A stretch of DNA of 64,000 nucleotides, from positions 53,483 through 117,482 of the forward strand of contig JBGCGB010000020.1 of the NCBI GenBank assembly GCA_045110335.1, in the 5' to 3' direction. The stretch comes from CALBPI01 sp045110335. Lineage in GTDB: Bacteria; Pseudomonadota; Gammaproteobacteria; Steroidobacterales; Woeseiaceae. The notes below the pieces were generated by a model. The model saw nothing but the letters and a program-made list of their open reading frames with translations, did no database searches and was not told where the DNA came from. The translations under genes and the position numbers were made by a program. The first letter of the stretch is position 1. Every line of letters starts with the position of its first letter. Positions 53,962-62,345 of this stretch are shown in pieces.

Positions 53962-54894
53962 ATGCATGCTTTAGATATAAAAGGTCTAACCAAGACCTAC
54001 CCGAATGGGGCCGTTGCGTTGCGCGGCGTCGATCTTGCCGTAGAGGAAGGCGATTTTTACGCGTTGCTAGGCCCCAATGGCGCGGGAAAAACCACGACGA
54101 TCGGGATTGTGACGTCGCTGGTTACAAAGTCGTCCGGTGATGTTTCTATTTTCGGCCATAACATTGATACCGAGTTGGCAGCCGCCAAGCGATGCATTGG
54201 GTTGGTGCCGCAAGAGATCAACATGAACCTATTCGACAAAGTGTTGAATACGTTGGTCTATCAGGCCGGGTACTACGGTATCCCCAAGAAGCTGGCCTTA
54301 CAGCGTGCTGAGAAATATCTGAAACAACTCAGTCTTTGGGATCGTCGCAACGACATTTCGCGAAACCTTTCCGGTGGTATGAAGCGCAGGCTCATGATCG
54401 CAAGAGCGCTCGTGCATGAGCCACGGTTACTCATTCTCGACGAGCCAACGGCAGGCGTTGATATCGAAATCAGGCGTTCTATGTGGGCGTTTCTTCAGGA
54501 GATTAACGCCAACGGTACGACGATCATTCTGACCACGCATTATCTGGAAGAAGCAGAGTCGCTATGTCGAAACATCGCAATCATTGATAGTGGCGAAATT
54601 GTTGAGAACACGTCGATGAGTGCGCTGTTGAGAAAACTGCAACGCGAAGTATTTGTGCTATCGCCGTCACAACAGTTAACCGCGGCGCCGGCGCTCGATG
54701 CTTTTGATGTGAGTCTGCGCAGTGATGGCGATCTCGAGATTGCGATGAATCGTGGCCAAAATCTGAACACCATGTTCGCCATGTTGGAAACGCAGGGCAT
54801 CACCATTCAATCCATGCGAAACAAAGCTAACCGGCTGGAAGAGCTCTTCCTCGGCCTGGTTGACGAGAAGAAAGCAAAGGCGGCGCAATCATGA
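53962..54894 (+). CDS. ABC transporter ATP-binding protein (YadG-like)
   Basis: This product of about 310 residues starts at 53962. Walker A (GPNGAGKTT), the signature (LSGGMKRR), Walker B (LLILDEPTAGVD) and the H-loop (TTHYLEEAE) are all intact. The C-terminal domain of about 70 residues is typical of ABC-2 exporters such as YadG and DrrA. Its stop overlaps the permease start by four bases, making a two-gene exporter. Confidence 0.94.
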   Translation: MHALDIKGLTKTYPNGAVALRGVDLAVEEGDFYALLGPNGAGKTTTIGIVTSLVTKSSGDVSIFGHNIDTELAAAKRCIGLVPQEINMNLFDKVLNTLVYQAGYYGIPKKLALQRAEKYLKQLSLWDRRNDISRNLSGGMKRRLMIARALVHEPRLLILDEPTAGVDIEIRRSMWAFLQEINANGTTIILTTHYLEEAESLCRNIAIIDSGEIVENTSMSALLRKLQREVFVLSPSQQLTAAPALDAFDVSLRSDGDLEIAMNRGQNLNTMFAMLETQGITIQSMRNKANRLEELFLGLVDEKKAKAAQS

Positions 54895-55676
54895 GTGAAG
54901 TTTCAGTCGCCAAAAACAATTGGGTGGCCTTCCGGACCATCGTCTACAAAGAGTACATCCGTGTGATGCGCATCTGGGTGCAGACGATTGTTCCTCCCGC
55001 CATAACCATGACACTTTATTTCTTGATTTTCGGTACCTTGATTGGCAGCCGTATTGGCACGATGGATGGCGTGAGTTACATGCAGTTCATCGCACCCGGC
55101 CTGATCATGATGTCGGTGATCACCAACTCCTACGGGAACGTCGTGTCATCTTTCTTTGGCGCCAAATTCCAACGCCATATTGAAGAGATGCTGGTCTCGC
55201 CCGTGCCGAACAGCATCATCGTGCTGGGGCACGTTGCCGGCGGGGTCGTACGGGGATTGATGGTGGGTTCGCTGGTGGCGATCGTTGCCTTGTTGTTCAC
55301 GCGAATGAATATCGCGCATCCGTTCATCATGTTTACGATCGTGATTCTGACATCAGTCGTGTTTGCGTTAGCCGGGTTCATCAATGCCATCTTTGCCAAG
55401 AAGTTCGATGATATTTCGATCGTGCCAACGTTCATTTTGACGCCACTGACCTATCTGGGTGGGGTTTTCTATTCGATCTCGTTGCTGCCTGAATTTTGGC
55501 AGAAAGTGTCGATGGCCAACCCGATTCTTTACATGGTGAATGCGTTTCGATACGGCGTGTTAGGCCAATCGGACATTCCTATCGGCACTGCTTACTTGTT
55601 GGTCTGCTTTTTCGTGGTCTTACTGTTCACGGTTTGCGTCACATTGATGAACCGTGGCGTAGGCATTCGCGAGTAA
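54891..55676 (+). CDS. ABC-2 type permease (YadH-like)
   Basis: This 261-residue protein has six hydrophobic helices with ABC-2 motifs (IAPGLIMMSVITNSYGNVVSSFFGAKFQRHIEEMLVSP). It overlaps the ATPase gene by four bases. The YadGH-type system is a probable efflux pump of unknown substrate. An SRAP gene follows six bases later and may be co-transcribed. Confidence 0.93.
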   Translation: MSEVSVAKNNWVAFRTIVYKEYIRVMRIWVQTIVPPAITMTLYFLIFGTLIGSRIGTMDGVSYMQFIAPGLIMMSVITNSYGNVVSSFFGAKFQRHIEEMLVSPVPNSIIVLGHVAGGVVRGLMVGSLVAIVALLFTRMNIAHPFIMFTIVILTSVVFALAGFINAIFAKKFDDISIVPTFILTPLTYLGGVFYSISLLPEFWQKVSMANPILYMVNAFRYGVLGQSDIPIGTAYLLVCFFVVLLFTVCVTLMNRGVGIRE

Positions 55677-55682
55677 TCCAGC

Positions 55683-56363
55683 ATGTGTGGTCGGTTTGCT
55701 TTTTACTCAGCGGCCGAAGCGGTGAACGATTTGTTCGGCGTCAGTGCGCCCGATGTTGCAGTTGCGCCGCAATATAATATCGCGCCAACCGACCTGGCTG
55801 CGGTGATCCGTATGGATGATCAAGGCAGTCGGCAGTTAGCCATGATGCGTTGGGGGCTGGTGCCATTTTGGGCGAAAGATCGCAAGATGGCTTCAAGAAT
55901 GATCAACGCCCGCAGCGAAACAGTGGCCGAGAAACCCGCATTTCGTGATGCTTACAAGAAGCGCCGATGTTTGGTCCCGGCAGATGGTTACTACGAGTGG
56001 ATTGCGTCGGCAAACGGCAAGCAACCGTATTACATCAGTCGCATCGATGAGGCGCCGATTGCCATGGCAGGCCTCTGGGAACAATGGTCCGAAGATAATA
56101 CCCAGTTAGAAACGTTCACAGTGCTGACCATGCCGTCTGCCGGTGCGATCGAAAGTTTGCATCATCGGATGCCCGTCATGCTGGATGATGTCGCATGCGA
56201 GCACTGGTTAGCGGGACGGGAAAGCAATCCACCGGCGTTGCGCGAGCTGGATGCAGTAACGCGCGCTAACGAGTTGGTCTTCTGGCCGGTCGCCAAAACG
56301 GTGAACAATGCGCGTAATGAAGATGCCCGACTCATCGAAAAAGACGAACTCGGCGAAAGCTAG
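55683..56363 (+). CDS. SRAP/YedK-HMCES-type DNA-crosslink protein
   Basis: This 226-residue protein starts MCGRF, leaving the catalytic Cys at position 2 exposed after Met removal. Other landmarks are MINARSETV, PADGYYEW and HHRMPVML, containing the conserved Asn, Glu and His. This family crosslinks to abasic sites in single-stranded DNA and protects them. It follows the ABC permease by six bases. Confidence 0.93.
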   Translation: MCGRFAFYSAAEAVNDLFGVSAPDVAVAPQYNIAPTDLAAVIRMDDQGSRQLAMMRWGLVPFWAKDRKMASRMINARSETVAEKPAFRDAYKKRRCLVPADGYYEWIASANGKQPYYISRIDEAPIAMAGLWEQWSEDNTQLETFTVLTMPSAGAIESLHHRMPVMLDDVACEHWLAGRESNPPALRELDAVTRANELVFWPVAKTVNNARNEDARLIEKDELGES

Positions 56364-56403
56364 CGTTGACGATCGGGTTTCGTCAGTCGATTTTCTGAGT
56401 AAG

Positions 56404-56421
56404 ATCAGCGCTAGCGCTGAT
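56404..56421. terminator. perfect 18-bp palindrome between convergent genes
   Basis: ATCAGCGCTAGCGCTGAT is self-complementary and can form a hairpin. It lies between the SRAP gene (+) and the exported-protein gene (-). T-tracts are weak, so terminator function is uncertain. Confidence 0.45.
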
Positions 56422-56430
56422 GTGAAGTGA

Positions 56431-56841
56431 TTACTGCGCCGGGGTGAGTCCGGCGTTCGCCATGCTGTTCAGCAAGCAACCGTTAGCCAATGCATTGAAA
56501 TCGGCCTCTTCCTGGAAATACGGATCCAAATCGTCGACTGATTCCATTTCGCCGAAAACAGTTTCCGGTGCTTCGCCGCCTGCTTCAATCTTCGATTCGG
56601 CAGCGTCGATCACGCATGAGGTGACGCTTTGAACGAGTTCGCCGACGATGCGCTTGGCATCCAACGCTGCAAGACCGCTCTTCGTCAGGTGGGCCTCGAG
56701 TTGCGGCCCGAGTTTCTTTTGAAGGTCTTTACTCATTTCATTGGCCATTCTGGTTTTCTCGACGCCGTCTTCCGCGTACGACGCGGTTACCAACAGGCTG
56801 AAAAACAGTGCGATGGGCAGGATTAAGAAAGGATGTCTCAT
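56431..56841 (-). CDS. exported helical protein of unknown function
   Basis: This 136-residue protein has a signal peptide (about 1-23, ending SYA). The mature part is mostly acidic helices with Cys residues at SCVIDA and NGCLLNS, which could pair. A conserved-looking block (IVGELVQSVTSCVIDAAESKI) is the best candidate for a domain. No family is recognised. It is followed on the same strand by nothing; the preceding gene is a small TM protein. Confidence 0.7.
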   Translation of the reverse strand: MRHPFLILPIALFFSLLVTASYAEDGVEKTRMANEMSKDLQKKLGPQLEAHLTKSGLAALDAKRIVGELVQSVTSCVIDAAESKIEAGGEAPETVFGEMESVDDLDPYFQEEADFNALANGCLLNSMANAGLTPAQ

Positions 56842-56867
56842 GAGTTATCCTGGTCTGTATCGTGAAT

Positions 56868-57110
56868 TTAGAAAATTGAGCCTTCGGACATCAGCGCCAC
56901 CGCGAGACCGAGCACAATAAAGCCGCCGACTAATGACAGCGCCAATGGAACTGAGTAATACCAACAAACGATGGCGCTGGCGCCCGTTCCGATGGCAAAG
57001 GCCATGACGAGTTGCATGAAGCCATGGACTAGTCCCGCGAACAGGCCGGCGAAAAAACCGCGCTCACGAATGATCTTGGTCTTTTTGCGGGAGGATTCAT
57101 TGCTTGTCAT
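56868..57110 (-). CDS. small two-TM membrane protein
   Basis: This 80-residue protein (start 57110, AAGGT upstream) has a basic N-terminus (SRKKTKIIRERG) and two hydrophobic helices (about 20-50 and 54-76) with a Gly-rich spacing. It precedes the exported helical protein gene by 26 bases, so the two may be co-transcribed. No function is recognised. Confidence 0.6.
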   Translation of the reverse strand: MTSNESSRKKTKIIRERGFFAGLFAGLVHGFMQLVMAFAIGTGASAIVCWYYSVPLALSLVGGFIVLGLAVALMSEGSIF

Positions 57111-57598
57111 CGTATTGCTACCTTGTTTCGAATTACGCATGTACCCTTGTTCGCCGCCAGCAAGTTTGGAAACAGCGTCGCCTGTGACGGAACAACTATA
57201 GCAACGCGCAATAACGCATGCGTCAATCGTCCTATGTTTCGACACCGCAAAGCACTTGGCCGTTGTCATTGCTCCAAGCAAATATGATGACACAAACTTT
57301 GAACCATTTAGTCAGATTTTGCTGATGTTAACGCCACTCAGTTTATTGAATTGTGACGTAAGTCTCGAACCGACTGTCTTGAATACAAGACGAAAATGAC
57401 CCTCAGGCGGGTTGGTCGATGCACGCCACTAGACTTGTTGTTCGGTTAACAAGAAAGTCGGTACGCCCACGAGAATTGTTCACCACCGCTATGAGGTTTG
57501 ATCACACCGGTCGCTGGTGTTGCCGGTGGTAGGATCATTGTCGTTCTATCATCCGCTGCACCTGTTCCGCCGAACAGTCACCGATCAAGAGAAAACTC
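57111..57598. other. 488-bp non-coding gap
   Basis: No convincing coding frame, repeat or RNA is visible in this gap. It contains a short inverted repeat (CTTGTT/AACAAG near 57434-57451). It separates divergent small-protein and PhzF genes and presumably carries both promoters. Nothing else is evident. Confidence 0.5.
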
Positions 57599-58438
57599 AT
57601 GACAACGCAAGGCAAGCTACAAACACTCAGTGCTTTTACTCAAACGCCCGATGGGGGTAATCCCGCCGGCGTTTGGATTGGCGAAACCTTTCCCCCGGAT
57701 AGCGAAATGCAAGAAATCGCTAAAGTGGTTGGATATTCGGAGACGGTTTTCGTTACGCCTGCAAAAGGTAAGCAGCGATCAGTTCGCTACTTTAGCCCTG
57801 AAGCGGAAGTGCCATTTTGCGGCCATGCAACGATCGCCGCCGGTGTCGCTTTGGCGAACGAGGGCAACGATGGTGCGTTTGTCTTCGAGACCAAGTCGGG
57901 TGATGTGACCGTTACGACGACAGCAGACGGCGATGTCAGAATGGCTACACTCACATCGGTATTGCCTAGTCATGTAATCGCGACGGAGACACTGGTTGAG
58001 CAAGCGCTTGATGCGCTGCATTGGTCGTTAGACGATCTGAACCCATCGATCCCGCCGGCCGTTGCCTATGCCGGTGCGTTTCATCTGGTGCTCGCTGTGT
58101 CCGAGAAATCCAGGCTTGATCGACTGGACTATGACTTTGAGTCATTGAAGGCGTTGATGTTGGAAGCTGATTTGACGACTTTGCAGCTTGTCTGGAAAAG
58201 CGGTGAGTCGACGTTCGACGTGCGTAATCCGTTTCCTGTTGGCGGCGTTGTTGAAGATCCAGCGACGGGCGCTGCTGCCGCGGCACTCGGTGGTTATCTA
58301 CGAGACGCGCAGTTGCTGGATGCGCCGATCAGATTACAGCTGACGCAAGGTGAAATCATGGGACGTCCTAGCCAGATCGTTGTTGATATTCCCGCGACGG
58401 GTGGCATCTCGGTTAGCGGCGCGGCGGTTCTGCTCTAG
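57599..58438 (+). CDS. PhzF-family isomerase/epimerase
   Basis: This 279-residue protein has PhzF landmarks: DGGNPAGVW, the catalytic Glu in GYSETVFV, the first-half FCGHATIAAG and the second-half EDPATGAAAAALGGYL. The two halves form the diaminopimelate-epimerase-like fold. Function is unassigned for most members; a role in stress or secondary metabolism is possible. Confidence 0.93.
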   Translation: MTTQGKLQTLSAFTQTPDGGNPAGVWIGETFPPDSEMQEIAKVVGYSETVFVTPAKGKQRSVRYFSPEAEVPFCGHATIAAGVALANEGNDGAFVFETKSGDVTVTTTADGDVRMATLTSVLPSHVIATETLVEQALDALHWSLDDLNPSIPPAVAYAGAFHLVLAVSEKSRLDRLDYDFESLKALMLEADLTTLQLVWKSGESTFDVRNPFPVGGVVEDPATGAAAAALGGYLRDAQLLDAPIRLQLTQGEIMGRPSQIVVDIPATGGISVSGAAVLL

Positions 58439-58541
58439 AAATTCGGTCACGCATGGCCGCATAAAAGGGAGCCCGTCACTGATTTGTCGATCGATATGGT
58501 TTTTTCTCACACCGACGTGTCGGTATATGACCAGCGCAATT

Positions 58542-58565
58542 GCGCTAGCGATGTCAGGCTAGCGC
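58542..58565. repeat. inverted repeat overlapping the eamA ribosome site
   Basis: GCGCTAGC (58542-58549) and GCTAGCGC (58558-58565) are perfect inverted arms with an eight-base spacer, ending four bases before the next start. It could form a hairpin over the ribosome site, or be an operator. The AGCGCTGA end is shared with the palindrome at 56404. Confidence 0.5.
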
Positions 58566-58569
58566 TGAC

Positions 58570-59508
58570 ATGAAAATGATTGATATTTTAATAGCGCTTT
58601 TCGTGGCGTTCGTCTGGGGTGCTAGTTTCACGGCAATCGAGTTGGGTCTACGCGACTTTCCCCCGATGCTGTTTGCCAGTTTGCGCTTTGCACTGGTTGC
58701 GGTGTTTGCGTTGCTCTTCCTGCCAAAGCCGAGCGGCTCTTATGGCCGGATTGCAGCTTTCGGCATCCTCACAGGGTTGCTTCAGTTTGGACTGCTATTT
58801 TTTGCTATGGATGGTCATGCGGACGCCGGCACCAGCGCGCTTTTGATTCAAGCTCAAGTGCCGTTGACGATGTTGCTAGCTGTTTTGTTGTTGCGTGAGC
58901 ATGTCACGCGTCGACAGTGGTTTGGCGTTGCAGTCTCGGCGCTTGGGCTCGCGATGGTTTTTCTGGGGCAAAGCGGGCGCATTGATCAACTAGGCTTGTT
59001 GTTGACGTTATTGGCCGCTTTGAGTTTTGCGGGCGGAAATCTCGTGATGCGTCGCGCCGGAGGCGTCGAAGCCTTTCATATGGTGGCATGGTCATGTCTC
59101 CTGCCACCGCTGCCACTACTTGCCATTTCATTGGCAACCGAAGGCACAAATCCTGTCAGTGCTGTACTTGGTGCCGGGCTGACGGCCTGGTTGTCGCTCG
59201 CTTTTGTTGCTGCCTTTGCCACATTGCTTGGATTCGGTTTGTGGGGGCGCCTGCTTGCGACCTATTCGACCGGTCATGTGCTGCCTTTTGCGATGTGTAT
59301 TCCCGTGTTCGCTCAGAGCGTCGCATCAATAGCACTCGATGAGCCATTCGGCATAGAAGAAGGGGTTGTAACCGTCATCGTCATTGCCGGAGCGCTGCTG
59401 TGTCAGAAAAGATTGATCATGCGACAATGCGTTCCTGTTCAGTTGTTGGAAAATGGAGCGCATCATGTCGACCCCGCTACCGCCGCTAAATGCCGTTCGG
59501 GTCTTTGA
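58570..59508 (+). CDS. EamA/DMT-family exporter
   Basis: This 312-residue protein has ten hydrophobic helices in the two-repeat EamA pattern (FVWGASFTAIELGLRDFPP and the second FAGGNLVMRRAGG). The C-terminus overlaps the LysR gene by 44 bases. Exporters of this type move amino acids or metabolites. Its gene and the LysR regulator probably form a regulatory pair. Confidence 0.93.
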   Translation: MKMIDILIALFVAFVWGASFTAIELGLRDFPPMLFASLRFALVAVFALLFLPKPSGSYGRIAAFGILTGLLQFGLLFFAMDGHADAGTSALLIQAQVPLTMLLAVLLLREHVTRRQWFGVAVSALGLAMVFLGQSGRIDQLGLLLTLLAALSFAGGNLVMRRAGGVEAFHMVAWSCLLPPLPLLAISLATEGTNPVSAVLGAGLTAWLSLAFVAAFATLLGFGLWGRLLATYSTGHVLPFAMCIPVFAQSVASIALDEPFGIEEGVVTVIVIAGALLCQKRLIMRQCVPVQLLENGAHHVDPATAAKCRSGL

Positions 59509-60307
59509 GGTCTGTGCGCGTCATCTGAATTTCACTCGTGCGGCTGAAGAACTTTCGGTATCGCATAGTGCAGTCAGCAAGCAAATCGCCGTACTGGAAG
59601 ATTTTGTCGGTGAGCGTCTGTTTGATCGATCCGGTGGTCGTGTCACGCTGACCGAGGAAGGTCGTCGTCTACGCGACGTTGTTGGACCGGCATTGACAAA
59701 GTTGCAGAGTGCTTTCGTCGAGCATCGTCGAGAACGTCCCGGATCGCGTGTATTGCGTGTTGCCACTGTCGCGTCTTTGGCGGCCCATGTGCTTGTTCCG
59801 GCGCAAGCCGTCCTAACCAAAGCGCTTCCTGATTTACGTATTGAGACCGTCACATCAGACCGACCGGTTGATCTTTCCCGAGAGTCCGTCGATTTTGCGA
59901 TTCGTTATGGTCGGGGCGACTGGCCAGGTCTACAGGCGACTGCGCTGCAAGAAGGTCGTCTCACCGCTGTCGTGAAGCCAGCGCTAGTCGACAAGTTTCT
60001 CGAACTTCCCCGTCTGCAAACCTTCGCGATTGATGAGTGGTCGCTTGTCGACGCTGATGCGCGACCGACCGGAGGCGTTCTAGGTTATGAGCACTTTGTC
60101 GTCGCCATTGAGGCTGCGCGCGCCGGTCTCGGTGTCGGTTTGTTACCGAACATTTTGGTGCGCAGGCTGTTGGAGCAAGAAGCGCTGGTGCGCTTGCCAA
60201 TTCCGGACATTCCCTGGGCCGATACCTTTCATGTGGTTTCCCATCCGACGACTCGTCGACAAACAGATATCACGACGTTCACAGAGGCTCTGCTCTCGGC
60301 CTTGTGA
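59465..60307 (+). CDS. LysR-family regulator (GcvA-like)
   Basis: This product of about 280 residues starts at 59465 with GGAG six bases upstream. The helix-turn-helix is LNFTRAAEELSVSHSAVSKQIAVLEDFVGERLF; the C-terminal effector domain resembles GcvA/AmpR-type (VDFAIRYGRGDWPGL). It overlaps the exporter gene and may control it. Its operator and effector are not visible. Confidence 0.93.
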   Translation: MSTPLPPLNAVRVFEVCARHLNFTRAAEELSVSHSAVSKQIAVLEDFVGERLFDRSGGRVTLTEEGRRLRDVVGPALTKLQSAFVEHRRERPGSRVLRVATVASLAAHVLVPAQAVLTKALPDLRIETVTSDRPVDLSRESVDFAIRYGRGDWPGLQATALQEGRLTAVVKPALVDKFLELPRLQTFAIDEWSLVDADARPTGGVLGYEHFVVAIEAARAGLGVGLLPNILVRRLLEQEALVRLPIPDIPWADTFHVVSHPTTRRQTDITTFTEALLSAL

Positions 60308-60403
60308 TCTTTTCTCAAGGGCGTCGTGTCAAAAACGCGCTGGTTGATTCTTGTCATGTGTCGTTATGCTTTTATCTTGTAAGTCATGAAAGGCACTTCA
60401 ACA

Positions 60404-60832
60404 ATGGCAGCGAAGAGATATGACCCGATCCCCGTTGATCCCACCTATGGCGGAATTTACGCCCATGGCGTTGAGCTGCCATCGACCTCTCGTGTGGTAC
60501 TGGTGTCAGGGCAAGTAGGTGTTGCTCCAGATGGCGTGCTGGCGGATGACTTCGAAGCACAGTTCATACAATCCATTGAGAACGTCAAAGCCGTACTTGA
60601 GGCTGCAGAGATGACGCTTCGCGACGTCATGAAGCTCGGCATCTTCCTGATCAGGCGTAGGGATATCCCGATCGCCGTAGACGTACGCAAACGCTACTTC
60701 AACGGCGTTAGACCAGCAATCACCACGGTCTTAACATCCGGGCTTGTTTCACCCGACTGGCTGGTGGAAGTGGAGGCGATAGCGGCGAAGCAAAGCGTTG
60801 ATCATTTGCCCCCGCGTGGCCGCTGGGTCTAG
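60404..60832 (+). CDS. RidA/YjgF-family protein lacking the catalytic Arg
   Basis: This product of about 142 residues starts at 60404; a start six codons upstream (60386) also fits. The family landmarks VLVSGQVGVAPDGVL and ENVKAVLEAA are present. The RidA active-site Arg in the PARS/PART motif reads PAITTV here, so the imine-deaminase Arg is absent, although LVEVEAIA is conserved. This places it in a non-deaminase Rid subgroup. Its substrate is unknown. Confidence 0.85.
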   Translation: MAAKRYDPIPVDPTYGGIYAHGVELPSTSRVVLVSGQVGVAPDGVLADDFEAQFIQSIENVKAVLEAAEMTLRDVMKLGIFLIRRRDIPIAVDVRKRYFNGVRPAITTVLTSGLVSPDWLVEVEAIAAKQSVDHLPPRGRWV

Positions 60833-60910
60833 CGGTAAGTCTTTTGAAGTCAGTCGACTTGCGGTTGTCCATTGAGCTTGAGTTGGTCGATGGGGCTGTG
60901 CATCGAATTT

Positions 60911-61372
60911 CTATGCATCTTCGATTTTGTCGGGTGAGACTTGTCCGAAGAAGGTCCGTACGTTCGTCTTGAAAAACAGATACCAGCCGACCAGAAGACA
61001 TCCCGATATCCATTGCAACCATCCGATCCATTCCGGTTCTTGAATCAGTAGCATTAGTGGTACCGCTGCATGCATGCCGAGTGCGATGAATCGGGATAGT
61101 GATTGGCCACGCAAGAACCCACGGCAGGCGATAACGAGCAGCGCCCCGACCACGAAAAAACCGGTGAATACGTAGCCGCGAGCATCACCCATGACGACCC
61201 GGAAATCGTTGACCGTGATTGACGATGTGTCTGACACCAGAAAGGTCAATCCGGCACAAGCCAGAAAGACGAGCGCTTCTGCACCGAAAAGAATGGCGGC
61301 CAAACTGACAAACCATGGTCGCCCGGCGGAGGTTGCCAGCGATGGCGATGATACATCGTGTTCAGATGTCAC
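60911..61372 (-). CDS. four-TM membrane protein of unknown function
   Basis: This 153-residue protein starts with GTG at 61372. The first 18 residues are polar, then four hydrophobic helices follow, with an RGFLRGQS basic loop in the middle. The GTGA overlap with a 28-codon frame immediately upstream suggests translational coupling. No family is recognised. Confidence 0.7.
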   Translation of the reverse strand: MTSEHDVSSPSLATSAGRPWFVSLAAILFGAEALVFLACAGLTFLVSDTSSITVNDFRVVMGDARGYVFTGFFVVGALLVIACRGFLRGQSLSRFIALGMHAAVPLMLLIQEPEWIGWLQWISGCLLVGWYLFFKTNVRTFFGQVSPDKIEDA

Positions 61373-61455
61373 TTGTTGCCCCCCGAAAATAGAGCCCAGC
61401 GGCGGACAGCTGCGTCAATACGCAGGACTCGGTGCCCTACAGCATATCGTCGCAT
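61369..61455 (-). CDS. 28-codon leader frame coupled to the four-TM protein
   Basis: ATG at 61455 is preceded by AGGAG seven bases upstream, a near-perfect ribosome site, and the frame of 28 codons (MRRYAVGHRVLRIDAAV start) ends in TGA overlapping the GTG of the next gene. The peptide is basic and has no hydrophobic stretch. It could be a leader peptide. The length makes the call tentative. Confidence 0.4.
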   Translation of the reverse strand: MRRYAVGHRVLRIDAAVRRWALFSGGNK

Positions 61456-61679
61456 GTTGATTCTCCTGAACATCGAATGGCGACTATGGCGATGCCCGTG
61501 ATCGAACGCAATGCCAAAATGTTCGCGGTAGCGGTGATGGTTGCGCTTTGAATCGGTGAAACGTCTTCCGGTCATGCGTCCGCTCTAGTCCTGTTCTGTA
61601 CCGCGTTGCCACCAAAAACCATGACAACCTGTATCGCTTTGCCGCTTGTCCGTCTGTCTGCCACAGGGCAAGATAAGGC

Positions 61680-62345
61680 ATGTCCGATACTCTGCATGTT
61701 TTTGTCCTCGAAGACGATACGAGAACGCGCGAAAGTCTGCTGCTGCGTTTGGAAATTGATCCCGGCTTGTCCATCGCCGGTGCAGTCGGCTCTCTAGCAG
61801 CGGCTCGTGATGCATTGCACGAGCTTCACGTTGACGTCTTTCTGTTTGACCTTCAGCTACCCGACGGCAATGCCGTCCAATTGATCGAAGAACAGCAGAT
61901 GGCACGTCCTGAAGCTCCTATTCTTGTGATTTCCGTGTTTGGTGATGAAGATCGCGTCATCGGTGCTATCGAAGCTGGCGCCCAGGGGTACTTGCTGAAA
62001 GATGACGCCGGTGAGGATTTGGTGGAATCCATTCGGCGCGCTGTAGCTGGCGAGTCGCCGATTTCGCCGGCGATCGCGCGACACTTGATTCGTCGTTTTC
62101 AGCAGCCGCCTGAGGCGCCATCTGATAGCGCCGCGCCGGAAAATCCGTTGTCGGAACGTGAAATCGAAGTCCTCAGGCTCGCGTCCAAAGGGCTGACCTA
62201 TCAAGAAACGGCGTCGCTGTTAAAGGTCAGCGTGAACACGGTCGGTACCTACACACGGCGGATCTATCAAAAACTGGCAGTTTCGTCCCGTGCGCAAGCT
62301 TTGTTTGAGGCACGTCAACTCGGTTTGATGCGTGGCGATGAGTAG
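61680..62345 (+). CDS. NarL/LuxR-type response regulator
   Basis: This 221-residue protein has a receiver domain (phospho-acceptor Asp in VFLFDLQLPDG, Lys in YLLKDDAG) and a C-terminal LuxR helix-turn-helix (LSEREIEVLRLASKGLTYQETASLLKVS). It directly precedes a sensor kinase gene (0 bases) and should be its partner. Confidence 0.94.
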   Translation: MSDTLHVFVLEDDTRTRESLLLRLEIDPGLSIAGAVGSLAAARDALHELHVDVFLFDLQLPDGNAVQLIEEQQMARPEAPILVISVFGDEDRVIGAIEAGAQGYLLKDDAGEDLVESIRRAVAGESPISPAIARHLIRRFQQPPEAPSDSAAPENPLSEREIEVLRLASKGLTYQETASLLKVSVNTVGTYTRRIYQKLAVSSRAQALFEARQLGLMRGDE

